This document shows, piece after piece, positions 17,998 through 27,033 of a DNA stretch of 64,000 nucleotides. This DNA comes from Flagellimonas amphidinii (GTDB lineage: Bacteria; Bacteroidota; Bacteroidia; Flavobacteriales; Flavobacteriaceae). The stretch covers positions 62,001 to 126,000 of the forward strand of contig NZ_JABFNN010000017.1 of the NCBI RefSeq assembly GCF_013090115.1, written 5' to 3'. Each line of letters starts with the position of its first letter. The stretch's first letter is position 1. Made by a program: the position numbers and the translations under genes. Under the pieces are notes generated by a model. It did not search any database. It saw only the letters and a list, made by a program, of their open reading frames with translations, and had not been told where the DNA came from.

Positions 17998-20900
17998 TAA
18001 AAGCTAACATTGATCCCTAAGGCATATTTACGTTGATAAGGGTATTGATAACCACTGGTTTCAGTACGTTCAGGTTCATGTGATGGGTTAAGACGTTCAT
18101 CGATATCGGAGATGGATTCGGGATCGAAGAAGTCAGCAATTTCAGACCATTCAAATAGGTTGTCCCCGCTAAAATAAATCCGCATGGAAGAAATACCCAT
18201 TTTATGGGTATACTCTGATGGAATGGTATATCCGAAAGTAATATTCTTAAGTCTTAGATAAGCTGCATTCAACATATATGCGGTCTGTGGTATGGCCAAG
18301 CCCTTGGCCTGATCAATTCGCTCCCCCAAATTTCGGTCGGCAAGCCACGCCTGTGCAACTGGGTACCTAGCATCAGTATTGGCACTTGCCAGACCAGCAT
18401 CAATATAAGCTTGGGAATGTTGGGCCATTATGTCTGCTGAATCATCAGCAGCTCTGTAGAAATCGTTCAAATGCGCATAACCCCCAGCATATGGTTGTTG
18501 ATAGAATCCCCAATAGAGGTAATCTTTTGGATAATAGTCTCTTTTGCCAACACCTTGCAAAAAGATACCTAAGTCAAAATTATTCCAGTCCATGTTCAGG
18601 TTCAATCCAAAACGGTATCTAGGCATCATATTTCCAATTACACTTGCATCTTTAGGGTCATCAGCAGTTGTACCCACTTCAATGGCCTGGTTTCCGTCAC
18701 GATCTACATACTTGGGCCATCCTTCCACAATTTCCAAAGCCCCCCAAGGAATAATAGAGGTTTCATCCAAGGCATCAATTTCTGCCTGTGATTGGAACAG
18801 TCCATCGGAAGTCAACCCCCATATCTCACCAAGCTCCATTCCTTCTCGATACTGGGTAAGGCTGTTGGTTGGGTTATCAAATCGAGTAATGTAGGATCGG
18901 CTATCACTCAAAACAAAGCTTGCACTGAGACCAAAAGGTTTATTGGTTCCAAAACTGTTTTGATAGGTCAATGACAATTCCCAACCTTCTGTTTTTAAAT
19001 CTGCTGCATTTTCCAATGGTTCACTTGCACCTAATACTCCAGGCAGGTCCCTGCCCAAGGTCAACATATCCTTGGTGTCCCTTCTGTAAATATCAAAACT
19101 GGCGCTAAGTTTATCTTTAAAAAGGCCAAGGTCCACCCCAAAATTCAAGGTAGTTACCGTTTCCCAACTATAATTGTCCGATACCAATCCAGGCGCTTTT
19201 ACCTGCAAGGGCAATTCACCGCCAAGAATATAGTTTCCGCTGGCCGAAGTCATTGTTGGAATGTAGCCAAAAGCATCAACATCTTGATTGCCCAAAGTAC
19301 CATAGGAAGCTCTAAACTTTAAAAGACTGACGGTGGGATCCAAAGCATTCATGAAGTTTTCACGTGATACATTCCAGGCAGCAGATACTGAAGGAAAAAA
19401 ACCAAAACGTTTATCTTTTGGGAAACGCGAAGAACCATCATATCGACCGTTCAATTCTAAAATATATCTGTCTTTAAGGATATAATTGGCCCTATAAAAA
19501 GCACCACGAACCGCCCAACTATAATTATAGGTATTGTCATCATCCAGTAGTATAGTACCCGTAGCCAAATTAAACGCAGGCAGTGAAGCGGAAATCACCC
19601 CGTTACGATTTAAATAGAGATATTCATCATGATACTCTTCTTGGTTATAACCAGCCAAAAGCGTCAAACGGTGGTTCTCTCCAAAATTTTTGGTGAATGT
19701 GGTATAAATATTGAAAACATTGTACTTTTCCTCTCCAATACCTTTCCAAACCTTGTTTTCTCCCTCTTCACGTATGTCATCTGGGGCAAAACCAATTCTA
19801 TATTTGGCATAATTGGCATCGTAATTCTGATTTTCCTGTTCATAAGTGAACTCTGCATTGATCTTTAGGATATCTCTCAGCAACCATGCTTGTGCCGTAA
19901 AATTGGTACGAAAGGTACTTGTCTGATTTTTTTCTTTTCCCCCATCAGTCAATTGGGCTGCCATTCGGCCCACGCTTGTATTTGCCCAGCTGCCATCAGG
20001 GTTTTCAGCATATTCATACGTGTTAAAATTGAACAGGGTACTGATATCAAAATATGAAGGATTTTTCCGTTTCCCGATGATGTAGGAAGTATTGTTCCCC
20101 AAGCTCAACCAATCGTTCAGTTGAGCATTCAATTTGGTTCGTATACCCATACGGGAAAAGAAATCATCCGCCAGAATCAACGAGCCATTGTCCTTATTAT
20201 ACGAACCGGAAACAAAATAATTTACTTTATCACTTGCACCACTTATGCTGACATTATGGTTTTGTGAATACGTGGTGCTTGATAAAAAGTAATCCGTCCA
20301 ATCTTGGTTCCCCATATACTCCCACATTCCTGTAGAAGAGTTTTGTCGAACTCCTTCGGTACCACTTGGATTATCACTACGTTCGCGTGCCCATTGCCAA
20401 AAATCGTCTGAAAAAATTTGGTTATGCCACGGGGTATTCACCGAATAAGTATACTGAAGACGGGAATAGATATAAGGATCGATAATCTTTTCTGGCAATA
20501 CTGTTGGAGTACCTACGGTAAGGTAGGTATTGTATTTAATATTGGCCTTACCTTCCTTACCATTCTTTGTGGTCACCAATACCACCCCAAAAGCGGCACG
20601 GGCACCATATATGGCCGCAGAAGAGGCATCCTTCAATACAGAGATGTTCTCAATGTCCTCAGGGGCAATTTGATTAAGATAGGAAACATCCGAAGGAATA
20701 TTATCGATCAACACCAAAGGGTCACCTCCATTTATCGATGTGAATCCCCTAATATTGATTTTAGGGTTACCTCCCGGCGCTCCGCTGGAAAAATCAACGT
20801 TCAATCCTGGGGACATTCCTTGCAGACCTTGAGTAACATTATTTATGGGTCGTGTGTTCAGTTGTTTGACCGAAACACTGTTTACGGCCCCAGAGAGATT

Positions 20901-21242
20901 GACTTTCTTCTCAGTTCCAAAACCTACTACAACCACTTCGTTCAAACTCTGCACGTCTTCTTCAAGTACCACATTGATAGTAGTAGATGTTCCCACGGTA
21001 ATCTTTTTAGTGGAAAAACCCATATAGGAAAATTCCAATGTTTGCCCTTCTCCAACTATAATGGTATAGTTTCCATCAAAATCGGTTGTAGTTCCGTTCG
21101 TGGTCCCTTCTACCACGACTGCGACCCCGGGTAGAGGTGCTTCTGATTTGTCAGTGACCACACCTGAAACCTCTTTTTGGGCAAAACTAAACGAGGCCAT
21201 GGTCAAAAACAGTACTAAAAACAAATTGCGTTTCATTCTCAT
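17997..21242 (-). CDS. SusC/RagA family TonB-linked outer membrane protein
   Basis: TonB-dependent outer membrane transporter of about 1080 residues. Signal peptide (MKRNLFLVLFLTMASFSFA), then a carboxypeptidase-D-like regulatory domain (VSGVVTDKSEAPLPGVAV, DFDGNYTI), the SusC box EVVVVGFG, the plug domain (INIRGFTSINGGDPLVLID, LKDASSAAIYGARAAFGVVLV) and a beta-barrel ending in an aromatic C-terminus (ALGINVSF). The first ATG is at 21242; the open frame reaches a TTG at 21257. It lies 26 bases downstream of the phosphatase gene and overlaps SusD by one base. Confidence 0.94.
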   Translation of the reverse strand: MRMKRNLFLVLFLTMASFSFAQKEVSGVVTDKSEAPLPGVAVVVEGTTNGTTTDFDGNYTIIVGEGQTLEFSYMGFSTKKITVGTSTTINVVLEEDVQSLNEVVVVGFGTEKKVNLSGAVNSVSVKQLNTRPINNVTQGLQGMSPGLNVDFSSGAPGGNPKINIRGFTSINGGDPLVLIDNIPSDVSYLNQIAPEDIENISVLKDASSAAIYGARAAFGVVLVTTKNGKEGKANIKYNTYLTVGTPTVLPEKIIDPYIYSRLQYTYSVNTPWHNQIFSDDFWQWARERSDNPSGTEGVRQNSSTGMWEYMGNQDWTDYFLSSTTYSQNHNVSISGASDKVNYFVSGSYNKDNGSLILADDFFSRMGIRTKLNAQLNDWLSLGNNTSYIIGKRKNPSYFDISTLFNFNTYEYAENPDGSWANTSVGRMAAQLTDGGKEKNQTSTFRTNFTAQAWLLRDILKINAEFTYEQENQNYDANYAKYRIGFAPDDIREEGENKVWKGIGEEKYNVFNIYTTFTKNFGENHRLTLLAGYNQEEYHDEYLYLNRNGVISASLPAFNLATGTILLDDDNTYNYSWAVRGAFYRANYILKDRYILELNGRYDGSSRFPKDKRFGFFPSVSAAWNVSRENFMNALDPTVSLLKFRASYGTLGNQDVDAFGYIPTMTSASGNYILGGELPLQVKAPGLVSDNYSWETVTTLNFGVDLGLFKDKLSASFDIYRRDTKDMLTLGRDLPGVLGASEPLENAADLKTEGWELSLTYQNSFGTNKPFGLSASFVLSDSRSYITRFDNPTNSLTQYREGMELGEIWGLTSDGLFQSQAEIDALDETSIIPWGALEIVEGWPKYVDRDGNQAIEVGTTADDPKDASVIGNMMPRYRFGLNLNMDWNNFDLGIFLQGVGKRDYYPKDYLYWGFYQQPYAGGYAHLNDFYRAADDSADIMAQHSQAYIDAGLASANTDARYPVAQAWLADRNLGERIDQAKGLAIPQTAYMLNAAYLRLKNITFGYTIPSEYTHKMGISSMRIYFSGDNLFEWSEIADFFDPESISDIDERLNPSHEPERTETSGYQYPYQRKYALGINVSF

Positions 21243-21268
21243 AGTGTTGATTATCAAGTTAAATTGGT

Positions 21269-22519
21269 TTATTTTTCAACTAGCCAGGTATTCAAAACAG
21301 TGTTGGTGGTTTCCAACACTACCTTACAAAAACCTTTGGGAATCTTTCTTAAGGGAATTACTGCCTTTCCACTTTTCAAGGAAATTGTTTGCAAAAGCTT
21401 ATATACATCTTGGCCACCAGTATTAAAATTGTTGGTTCCGCTCACATATAGATTGCCTTCTCCTTCCGATAAGGGTCTCCAGGTTAAAACAAGGTTTCGT
21501 TTTTCTTTCTTGGCTTGGAGGTTTATGGCATCAACAGATTTTAAGAGAGAGACACCATCCCATTCCCTTTTTATTTCCAAAGGCACATCAATGTTCATAA
21601 AATCAGTCATTGTAGGAAGAAGGTCTACAATCCCAGTCGTATGGTTTTTAAAATAGGTATTGGTGTTTTTGGTATTGGTCACAATCCAGGTGCTTCTCTC
21701 TCGATCACTTTGGCCTCCATGATGCTTACCATCTTTTGGCCCTCTTCCATGGTCTGTGGTCACCAGTAACAACCAGTCTTCATTATAGGCTTGTTCTCTT
21801 TTTTTGATGGCCTGCCATATTTTTCCAACAAGTCCATCTTCAAAATGGATTGCTGCATTAAAGCGATCGCTATCTCCAAAACCATGGCCCACATCATCTG
21901 AAAATTCTAGATACACCCAAGAAACATCTGGAGCCTTTTCCAAAATGGTTTTGGAAGCATGGTCAGCAACTGTGTAATCAATCAATTTCATGAAGTTGCG
22001 CTGTTTATCATGTGGATAATTGATTGTATCATGCTCAAGACCATCAAAAAAGTAATCGACTTTTATGTTGTTGGTTTCTTCAAGGCCATCCCCGACCAAT
22101 TTGGTGCGGTTATCTAACCAAGATGAGAATACTCCTATGGTTCCATTAGGGTTTTGGTCCTTGTAAAATCGAAATACGGTAGGATACCTATAATTAGGTG
22201 CTTTAATACCGTTGCCCCATACGTTATGCTTGTTTGCCCAAGTACCTGTAAGAAGACTGTTATAGCCCACAGCCGAAATAGTAGGTGTTTCAGAGTAGGT
22301 TCCCTTTCCTCCGCCTACATAAGCATCAGAATAACCGCCTTCCTTACCAATACTGTCCAGATATGGTGTATTGGCAGACTTAAGTTGATCCGCAGAAATA
22401 CCATCAACAATAATGAAGACCACTTTTTTACGAAGCGTATCATTCGATATAAAATGACCTGCTTTTACTATGGAACAGCCTAAAAGAGCTATGGACAAAA
22501 AAAGGCGAAAAGTTTTCAT
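21269..22519 (-). CDS. Alkaline phosphatase superfamily phosphodiesterase/pyrophosphatase, exported
   Basis: A 416-residue secreted hydrolase with an N-terminal signal (LSIALLGC, possibly a lipobox). Metal and nucleophile motifs of the nucleotide pyrophosphatase/phosphodiesterase branch are visible: FIIVDGISADQL, then TPTIS with the likely Thr nucleophile before NSLLTG, FSDDVGHGFG and VTTDHGRGP. Members cleave nucleotides, glycerophosphocholine and other phosphodiesters. It is the first gene of the SusCD phosphoesterase operon, and its promoter region carries a palindromic operator. Confidence 0.87.
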   Translation of the reverse strand: MKTFRLFLSIALLGCSIVKAGHFISNDTLRKKVVFIIVDGISADQLKSANTPYLDSIGKEGGYSDAYVGGGKGTYSETPTISAVGYNSLLTGTWANKHNVWGNGIKAPNYRYPTVFRFYKDQNPNGTIGVFSSWLDNRTKLVGDGLEETNNIKVDYFFDGLEHDTINYPHDKQRNFMKLIDYTVADHASKTILEKAPDVSWVYLEFSDDVGHGFGDSDRFNAAIHFEDGLVGKIWQAIKKREQAYNEDWLLLVTTDHGRGPKDGKHHGGQSDRERSTWIVTNTKNTNTYFKNHTTGIVDLLPTMTDFMNIDVPLEIKREWDGVSLLKSVDAINLQAKKEKRNLVLTWRPLSEGEGNLYVSGTNNFNTGGQDVYKLLQTISLKSGKAVIPLRKIPKGFCKVVLETTNTVLNTWLVEK

Positions 22520-22541
22520 AAAATGGTTTTAAAAGACCCGT

Positions 22542-22572
22542 CAAAGAAAAATAAATTGAACAAGTGTTCAAT
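22542..22572 (-). promoter_or_regulatory. Candidate promoter of the SusCD/phosphoesterase operon
   Basis: On the minus strand ATTG (22569-22572) is followed after 19 bases by TTTCTTTG (22542-22549), one mismatch from TAnnTTTG. The palindrome at 22554-22573 covers the -33 element and most of the spacer, the expected position for a repressor. Transcription would start near 22536, some 17 bases before the ATG. Confidence 0.5.
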
Positions 22573-22573
22573 T
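22554..22573. promoter_or_regulatory. Palindromic operator 1
   Basis: Perfect inverted repeat AATTGAACA-AG-TGTTCAATT with 9-bp arms. It shares the consensus ATTGAACNNNNGTTCAAT with a second palindrome 58 bases away and lies over the predicted operon promoter. Confidence 0.75.
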
Positions 22574-22612
22574 AAAAAATATTTAAGTGATTGTTACGGA
22601 ATCGTAAAATAA

Positions 22613-22630
22613 ATTGAACGAATGTTCAAT
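22613..22630. promoter_or_regulatory. Palindromic operator 2
   Basis: ATTGAACG-AA-TGTTCAAT, 7-bp perfect arms. Its first four bases (ATTG) stand 19 bases before TATTTTAA (22636-22643), a weak -7-like element facing the TetR gene, mirroring the geometry at operator 1. A further half-site GTTCAA lies at 22664-22669. Autoregulation of the TetR gene is inferred. Confidence 0.7.
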
Positions 22631-22687
22631 AAATGTATTTTAAAAAAAAAGAGTATTATTGTTGTTCAAATTTTAACAAGAATAGCC

Positions 22688-23290
22688 ATGGGTCGAAAGA
22701 GTTTGGGACCGACAAGGCGGTTGGAAATCGTTAAGGCTTTTTACGAAGTTGCCAAGGAAATTGGGCTTGAAAATGCTTCTATAGCAAAGGTTGCCAATGC
22801 CATGGGAATCAGTAATGGATTGGTAATGCATTATTTTAACACCAAGGATGAGCTTTTGATAGGATTGAATGAATATATCTTGCAACAACACATCAATGTA
22901 TTCATAGAAGGCAACCAAGGAACCATTAAAACCAGACAAGATTTGGAAAATTTGGTCCACAACCTTTTTTCCAGAAAATGGAACCAATATTTTGATGATG
23001 GGGTCTTTTACAGTTGTTATGCCATGATTTACCGGAATATGAACTTCAACAATAGTTTCAAACAATACCTTTTGAAATTACATGAAATATTGAGGGAAGA
23101 ATTGAAACAAGCTTATGACAATGGCATCATATGCAACACCAATATTGATGAACTTACTGAAATTATTTTCGCTCTAATTGATGGGTCTTATTATTATATG
23201 GGCATGTTCGACCAAAATGACAAAGCGCACAAAAAGCAACAAGATCTATACATATCCCACTGCTTAAGTCTTCTCAAATACCCTGAATAA
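22688..23290 (+). CDS. TetR family regulator, BetI-like
   Basis: A 200-residue regulator. The start at 22688 (MGRKSLGPTRR) aligns residue for residue with the opening of BetI (Met, then Pro at position 8, Arg-Arg at 10-11). The longer frame from 22622 begins inside operator 2 and is rejected. The HTH region ASIAKVANAMGISNGLVMHYF is close to the BetI type, and the C-terminal half ends with ALIDG as in BetI C-terminal domains. BetI itself is a choline-responsive repressor. Here the gene is divergent from the SusCD/phosphoesterase operon with two palindromes between, so it is likely to repress both. The actual effector is unknown. Confidence 0.88.
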   Translation: MGRKSLGPTRRLEIVKAFYEVAKEIGLENASIAKVANAMGISNGLVMHYFNTKDELLIGLNEYILQQHINVFIEGNQGTIKTRQDLENLVHNLFSRKWNQYFDDGVFYSCYAMIYRNMNFNNSFKQYLLKLHEILREELKQAYDNGIICNTNIDELTEIIFALIDGSYYYMGMFDQNDKAHKKQQDLYISHCLSLLKYPE

Positions 23291-23544
23291 TGAATATCTT
23301 TTTTGAGTCTTTAGGTTGGATCGGCACTTTTTGCTTTCTTTTTTCCTACTATATGCTCATTAAAGGAAAATGGCATTCAAATCAGCCTATATACCATTGG
23401 TACAATGTTATTGGAAGTGTTTTGTTTGTCGCCAATGGGGCTTACTATAAGGCTTGGGCCGTAATTTTCATCAATTTTGCTTGGGGTTGTATTGCTTGTT
23501 ATGGTCTGTATAAATATCACACAAAATCCAGTTCGCAAAACTAA
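23290..23544 (+). CDS. Small membrane protein, CBU_0592-like
   Basis: An 84-residue protein with three hydrophobic segments (about 5-23, 38-52 and 56-75), the pattern SLGWIGTFCFLFSYY and a tail of small polar residues. It resembles the CBU_0592 family of small membrane proteins, whose function is not known. Its ATG shares a base with the TetR stop codon (TAATG), so the two are co-translated; this suggests, but does not show, a link to the same regulon. Confidence 0.7.
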   Translation: MNIFFESLGWIGTFCFLFSYYMLIKGKWHSNQPIYHWYNVIGSVLFVANGAYYKAWAVIFINFAWGCIACYGLYKYHTKSSSQN

Positions 23545-23635
23545 ACTATCTAAGACCATGGTGCTTTTAGAAAGCTTCAATGTCCATTCAAACACAACAA
23601 TGGTTAAAATCCAGTATTCTTCCCTTTATAATCCT

Positions 23636-24670
23636 CTAAACTTCAGCGTAGTTTCTTATCTTCTTTTCCCACTCCCAAGCAGATTTCACGGCATCGTCCA
23701 AAGTTGATTCTGCCTTCCAGCCCAGCACAGAATTTGCTTTTGCCGTATCCGCATAGGCCTGAACCACATCCCCATGCCTTCTTGGAGCAATTTTGTAGTT
23801 CAATTTTTCACCTGAAACACGTTCAAAACTTTGAATAACCTCCAAAACAGAACTACCTGTTCCAGTACCCAAATTGAATACTTCAAAATTTTCTTCATTT
23901 CTTACATTGACCAAACGTTCCATAGCAGCTACATGCGCTTTGGCCACATCAACAACATGGATATAATCCCGAATACAGGTTCCATCTGAAGTTGGGTAAT
24001 CATCTCCAAAAACTGAAAGTTGTTCACGCAAACCAGCAGCGGTCTGCGTAATATAGGGCACAAGATTTTGTGGAACTCCAATGGGCAATTCACCAATATG
24101 TGCCGTAGGATGTGCGCCTATCGGGTTAAAATAGCGCAGAGCTATAGCAGACAAATTGCTATTGACCTTGCATGTATCCTTTATTATTTCCTCTCCCACC
24201 TGTTTGGTATTTCCATAAGGTGATTCTGCAGCTTTTACCGAAGCATTTTCTGTAATTGGCATGGTATCAGCCTGGCCATAAACGGTACATGAAGAGCTAA
24301 AAATGAAATTTGCTTTTTCCATTTGGGTCAATTCTTGTAAGATGTAAGTCAAAACCCCAAGATTATTCTCGTAGTACAACAATGGGTTTTCAACACTTTC
24401 GCCTACTGCTTTGGAAGCTGCAAAATGAATAACCCCATCAATATCTGCATATTTTGAAAAGAAATCCTGCAACTTTGCTTTGTCACGAAGGTCAAAAATT
24501 TCAACAATAGGACGTTTCCCGGTTATGGCAACAATACCCTCAATTACATCTTCTGAAGAATTTGAAAGATTATCTATTATGATGGCTTCATAGCCTTCGT
24601 TCTGCAATTCCACTACGGTATGGGACCCTATAAATCCAAGTCCTCCCGTTACTAATATTTTCTTTTTCAT
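23636..24670 (-). CDS. galE: UDP-glucose 4-epimerase
   Basis: Interconverts UDP-glucose and UDP-galactose in the cytoplasm. NAD-binding GGLGFIGSH at the N-terminus, substrate-site SSSCTVYG, catalytic Tyr-Lys in SPYGNTK, and RYFNPIGAHP typical of GalE. Length 344 is normal. It is separated from rmlD by 56 bases on the same strand, so it may be the last gene of the nucleotide-sugar operon and feed galactose to the exopolysaccharide. Confidence 0.95.
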   Translation of the reverse strand: MKKKILVTGGLGFIGSHTVVELQNEGYEAIIIDNLSNSSEDVIEGIVAITGKRPIVEIFDLRDKAKLQDFFSKYADIDGVIHFAASKAVGESVENPLLYYENNLGVLTYILQELTQMEKANFIFSSSCTVYGQADTMPITENASVKAAESPYGNTKQVGEEIIKDTCKVNSNLSAIALRYFNPIGAHPTAHIGELPIGVPQNLVPYITQTAAGLREQLSVFGDDYPTSDGTCIRDYIHVVDVAKAHVAAMERLVNVRNEENFEVFNLGTGTGSSVLEVIQSFERVSGEKLNYKIAPRRHGDVVQAYADTAKANSVLGWKAESTLDDAVKSAWEWEKKIRNYAEV

Positions 24671-24726
24671 GAATACGAAATAAGGTTTTTATTTTTCCTT
24701 TAAGGTCGGTTCAATCGTTGAATAAT

Positions 24727-25596
24727 TTAAGCGACCCGGGTTTGATGCATTTTTAAAGCCTGTTTTAGACTATCCCTCCAATCTGGAATCTGAATTCCAA
24801 ATGTTTGCTCAACTTTTGATTTATCCAAAACACTATATTTTGGACGCTCGGCAGGTGTCGGATAAGCTTCAGTGGGAATGGGATATAATTCGATTCCCGT
24901 ATCTGACAACTCAAAAATTGCTTTAGCAAAGCTATACCATGTGGTTTCACCTTGATTGCTATAATGATATACTCCGTATGATGTTTCCTGGGAATACACA
25001 ATCTTTAAAACAAAAGCTGCCAAATCTTTGGCATAGGTAGGGGTGCCGAACTGATCATCAATAACCGAAAGTTCCTTGCGTTCTTCACTCAACCGAAGCA
25101 TGGTTTTCATAAAGTTGTTCCCATATTCTGAATACAACCAGGACGTTCTAATAATAAAATGTTGTTTCAAAGTCATTTGAACACTCATCTCTCCATCTAA
25201 TTTTGTTCCCCCATAAACACTCAAAGGATTACACTCATCTTCTTCTTGGTAAGGTTTACCACTCCTTCCATCAAAAACAAAATCTGTAGAGATGTGTATC
25301 ATCGTGGCATCAAATTTTTCACAAGCTATCGCCAGATTTTTAGCGCCAATAATATTGACCTTCATGGCCCGTTCAACTTCTGTCTCTGCTTTGTCGACTT
25401 GGGTATAGGCCGCACAATTGATACAGTATCCGTATCGATTCTTTTTAAAATCCTGAATTACTTCCCTTCCATTAGAAATGTCAAGTTCTGATGATGATTT
25501 GAAAACAAATTCAAATTGATGATCGCCCTGTTTTGACACCAATATTTGAAAACATTTCCCCAATTGTCCATTACTTCCGGCAACCAAGACTTTCAT
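24727..25596 (-). CDS. rfbD: dTDP-4-dehydrorhamnose reductase
   Basis: Last step of dTDP-L-rhamnose synthesis. NAD(P)-binding GSNGQLGK at the N-terminus, catalytic Tyr-Lys in YGGTKLDGE, and the C-terminal RPKYSVLDKSK typical of RmlD. It starts one base after the rmlC stop; gene order along the transcript is rmlB-A-C-D. Confidence 0.95.
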   Translation of the reverse strand: MKVLVAGSNGQLGKCFQILVSKQGDHQFEFVFKSSSELDISNGREVIQDFKKNRYGYCINCAAYTQVDKAETEVERAMKVNIIGAKNLAIACEKFDATMIHISTDFVFDGRSGKPYQEEDECNPLSVYGGTKLDGEMSVQMTLKQHFIIRTSWLYSEYGNNFMKTMLRLSEERKELSVIDDQFGTPTYAKDLAAFVLKIVYSQETSYGVYHYSNQGETTWYSFAKAIFELSDTGIELYPIPTEAYPTPAERPKYSVLDKSKVEQTFGIQIPDWRDSLKQALKMHQTRVA

Positions 25597-25597
25597 T

Positions 25598-26158
25598 TTA
25601 TTCTTTTTTAAGGGTTAAGGCAAATTTTTCCAAGGTTGACAAAACCTGATCTTTCTCTGAAATTATCAGTTCGTCTTTATCTAAAATCCAATCAATGTTA
25701 AGGCTAGGATCATCATACACTATTCCTGCTTCTGAATCTTTGTTGTAAAAATTGTCGCACTTATAGAAAAATAAAGCCGTCTTGCTTAAGGTAACAAAAC
25801 CATGGGCGCAACCTCTGGGAATGTACAACTGTTTTTTGTTGCTTGATGACAGTACCGTCCGCACTATATTTCCATAGGTTTTTGAATTTTCACGTAAATC
25901 CACTGCAACATCCAAAACCTCGCCTTCCAAAACCCTGACCAATTTTGCTTGAGCATGTCTTCCCTTTTGAAAGTGCAATCCCCTTAAGACTCCTTTGGTT
26001 GAAAAGGATTGATTATCCTGAACAAAATATGGTTTTGCCCCAGTGGTCCGTTCAAATTTTTCTTGGTTGTAACTTTCAAAAAAGTACCCTCTTTCATCTT
26101 CAAAAACTCGAGGAATCAGTTCAAAACAACCATCAATATTTGTTTCTAGTACATCCAT
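25598..26158 (-). CDS. rfbC: dTDP-4-dehydrorhamnose 3,5-epimerase
   Basis: Third step of dTDP-L-rhamnose synthesis. Cupin fold of 186 residues with catalytic His in LRGLHFQ, the partner Asp in DVAVDLR, and IPRGCAHGF and FFYKCDNFY as substrate-site blocks. Three bases separate it from rmlA. Confidence 0.95.
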   Translation of the reverse strand: MDVLETNIDGCFELIPRVFEDERGYFFESYNQEKFERTTGAKPYFVQDNQSFSTKGVLRGLHFQKGRHAQAKLVRVLEGEVLDVAVDLRENSKTYGNIVRTVLSSSNKKQLYIPRGCAHGFVTLSKTALFFYKCDNFYNKDSEAGIVYDDPSLNIDWILDKDELIISEKDQVLSTLEKFALTLKKE

Positions 26159-26161
26159 AAC

Positions 26162-27022
26162 TTAAGAAATGGCTTTGAGCATTGCCTTGCTATACCCACT
26201 CTTCAGGTATGGCTCGCTTACTTTTTTGAATTGATTTTTGGTAATATACCCCATTTTATAGGCCGAAGCTTCAATAGCACCTATTTTTAGACCTTGACGT
26301 TCCTCAATCACTTGTACAAATTGTGCTGCCTGCATCAATGAATTAAAGGTACCTGTATCCAACCAAGCGGTACCTTGGTCCATAATACTGACTTTCAGCT
26401 TACCTCTTTCTAAATACTCGCGATTTATATCTGTTATTTCCAATTCCCCACGGGCGCTGGGCTGAATGTTTTTCGCTATTTCTACCACATCATTATCATA
26501 AAAATAAATCCCTGGAACTGCATAGTTTGATTTTGGTTGCTTTGGTTTCTCCTCTATGGAGATGACCTTGCCGTCTTCATCAAATTCAACCACCCCATAA
26601 CGTTCAGGGTCTGTAACATGATAGGCATAAATAATGCCACCATCTGGGTCATTGTTGGACTGCAACAATACGTCCAAACCAGAACCATAGAAAATATTGT
26701 CGCCAAGAATTAAAGCCACTTTATCATCCCCAATAAATTCTTCTCCAATGATAAAAGCCTCCGCCAATCCGTTGGGATGCTCTTGGACCGCATATTCAAA
26801 TCGACATCCATATTTTCGGCCATCACCCAACAATTTTTGAAACAAAGGTAAATCGTGAGGGGTTGAAATGATCAAAATTTCCCAAATCCCAGATTCTAAA
26901 AGTGTGGATAATGGATAATAAATCATGGGCTTGTCATAAACAGGCATAAGCTGCTTACTTACGGACAAGGTCAAAGGGTGCAATCTGGTCCCAGACCCGC
27001 CGGCCAAAATAATTCCTTTCAT
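26162..27022 (-). CDS. rfbA: Glucose-1-phosphate thymidylyltransferase
   Basis: First step of dTDP-L-rhamnose synthesis: glucose-1-phosphate plus dTTP gives dTDP-glucose. Nucleotide-binding [11 protein letters not shown] at the N-terminus, [12 protein letters not shown] with the metal-binding Asp, and [15 protein letters not shown]. Length 286 is typical. It starts 11 bases after rmlB. Confidence 0.96.
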   Translation of the reverse strand: MKGIILAGGSGTRLHPLTLSVSKQLMPVYDKPMIYYPLSTLLESGIWEILIISTPHDLPLFQKLLGDGRKYGCRFEYAVQEHPNGLAEAFIIGEEFIGDDKVALILGDNIFYGSGLDVLLQSNNDPDGGIIYAYHVTDPERYGVVEFDEDGKVISIEEKPKQPKSNYAVPGIYFYDNDVVEIAKNIQPSARGELEITDINREYLERGKLKVSIMDQGTAWLDTGTFNSLMQAAQFVQVIEERQGLKIGAIEASAYKMGYITKNQFKKVSEPYLKSGYSKAMLKAIS

Positions 27023-27033
27023 GACTAGGTTTT

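Noticed and set aside
20418-21134. 238-codon open frame on the plus strand inside the first susC
   Set aside because: Antisense to a well-supported SusC gene, no recognisable domain, codon pattern explained by the coding strand.
22622-22687. Longer N-terminus for the TetR regulator
   Set aside because: The ATG at 22622 lies inside operator 2, and alignment with BetI begins exactly at 22688.
23545-23635. Terminator between the small membrane protein and galE
   Set aside because: Only short palindromes such as ACCATGGT are seen, without a proper stem and T run.
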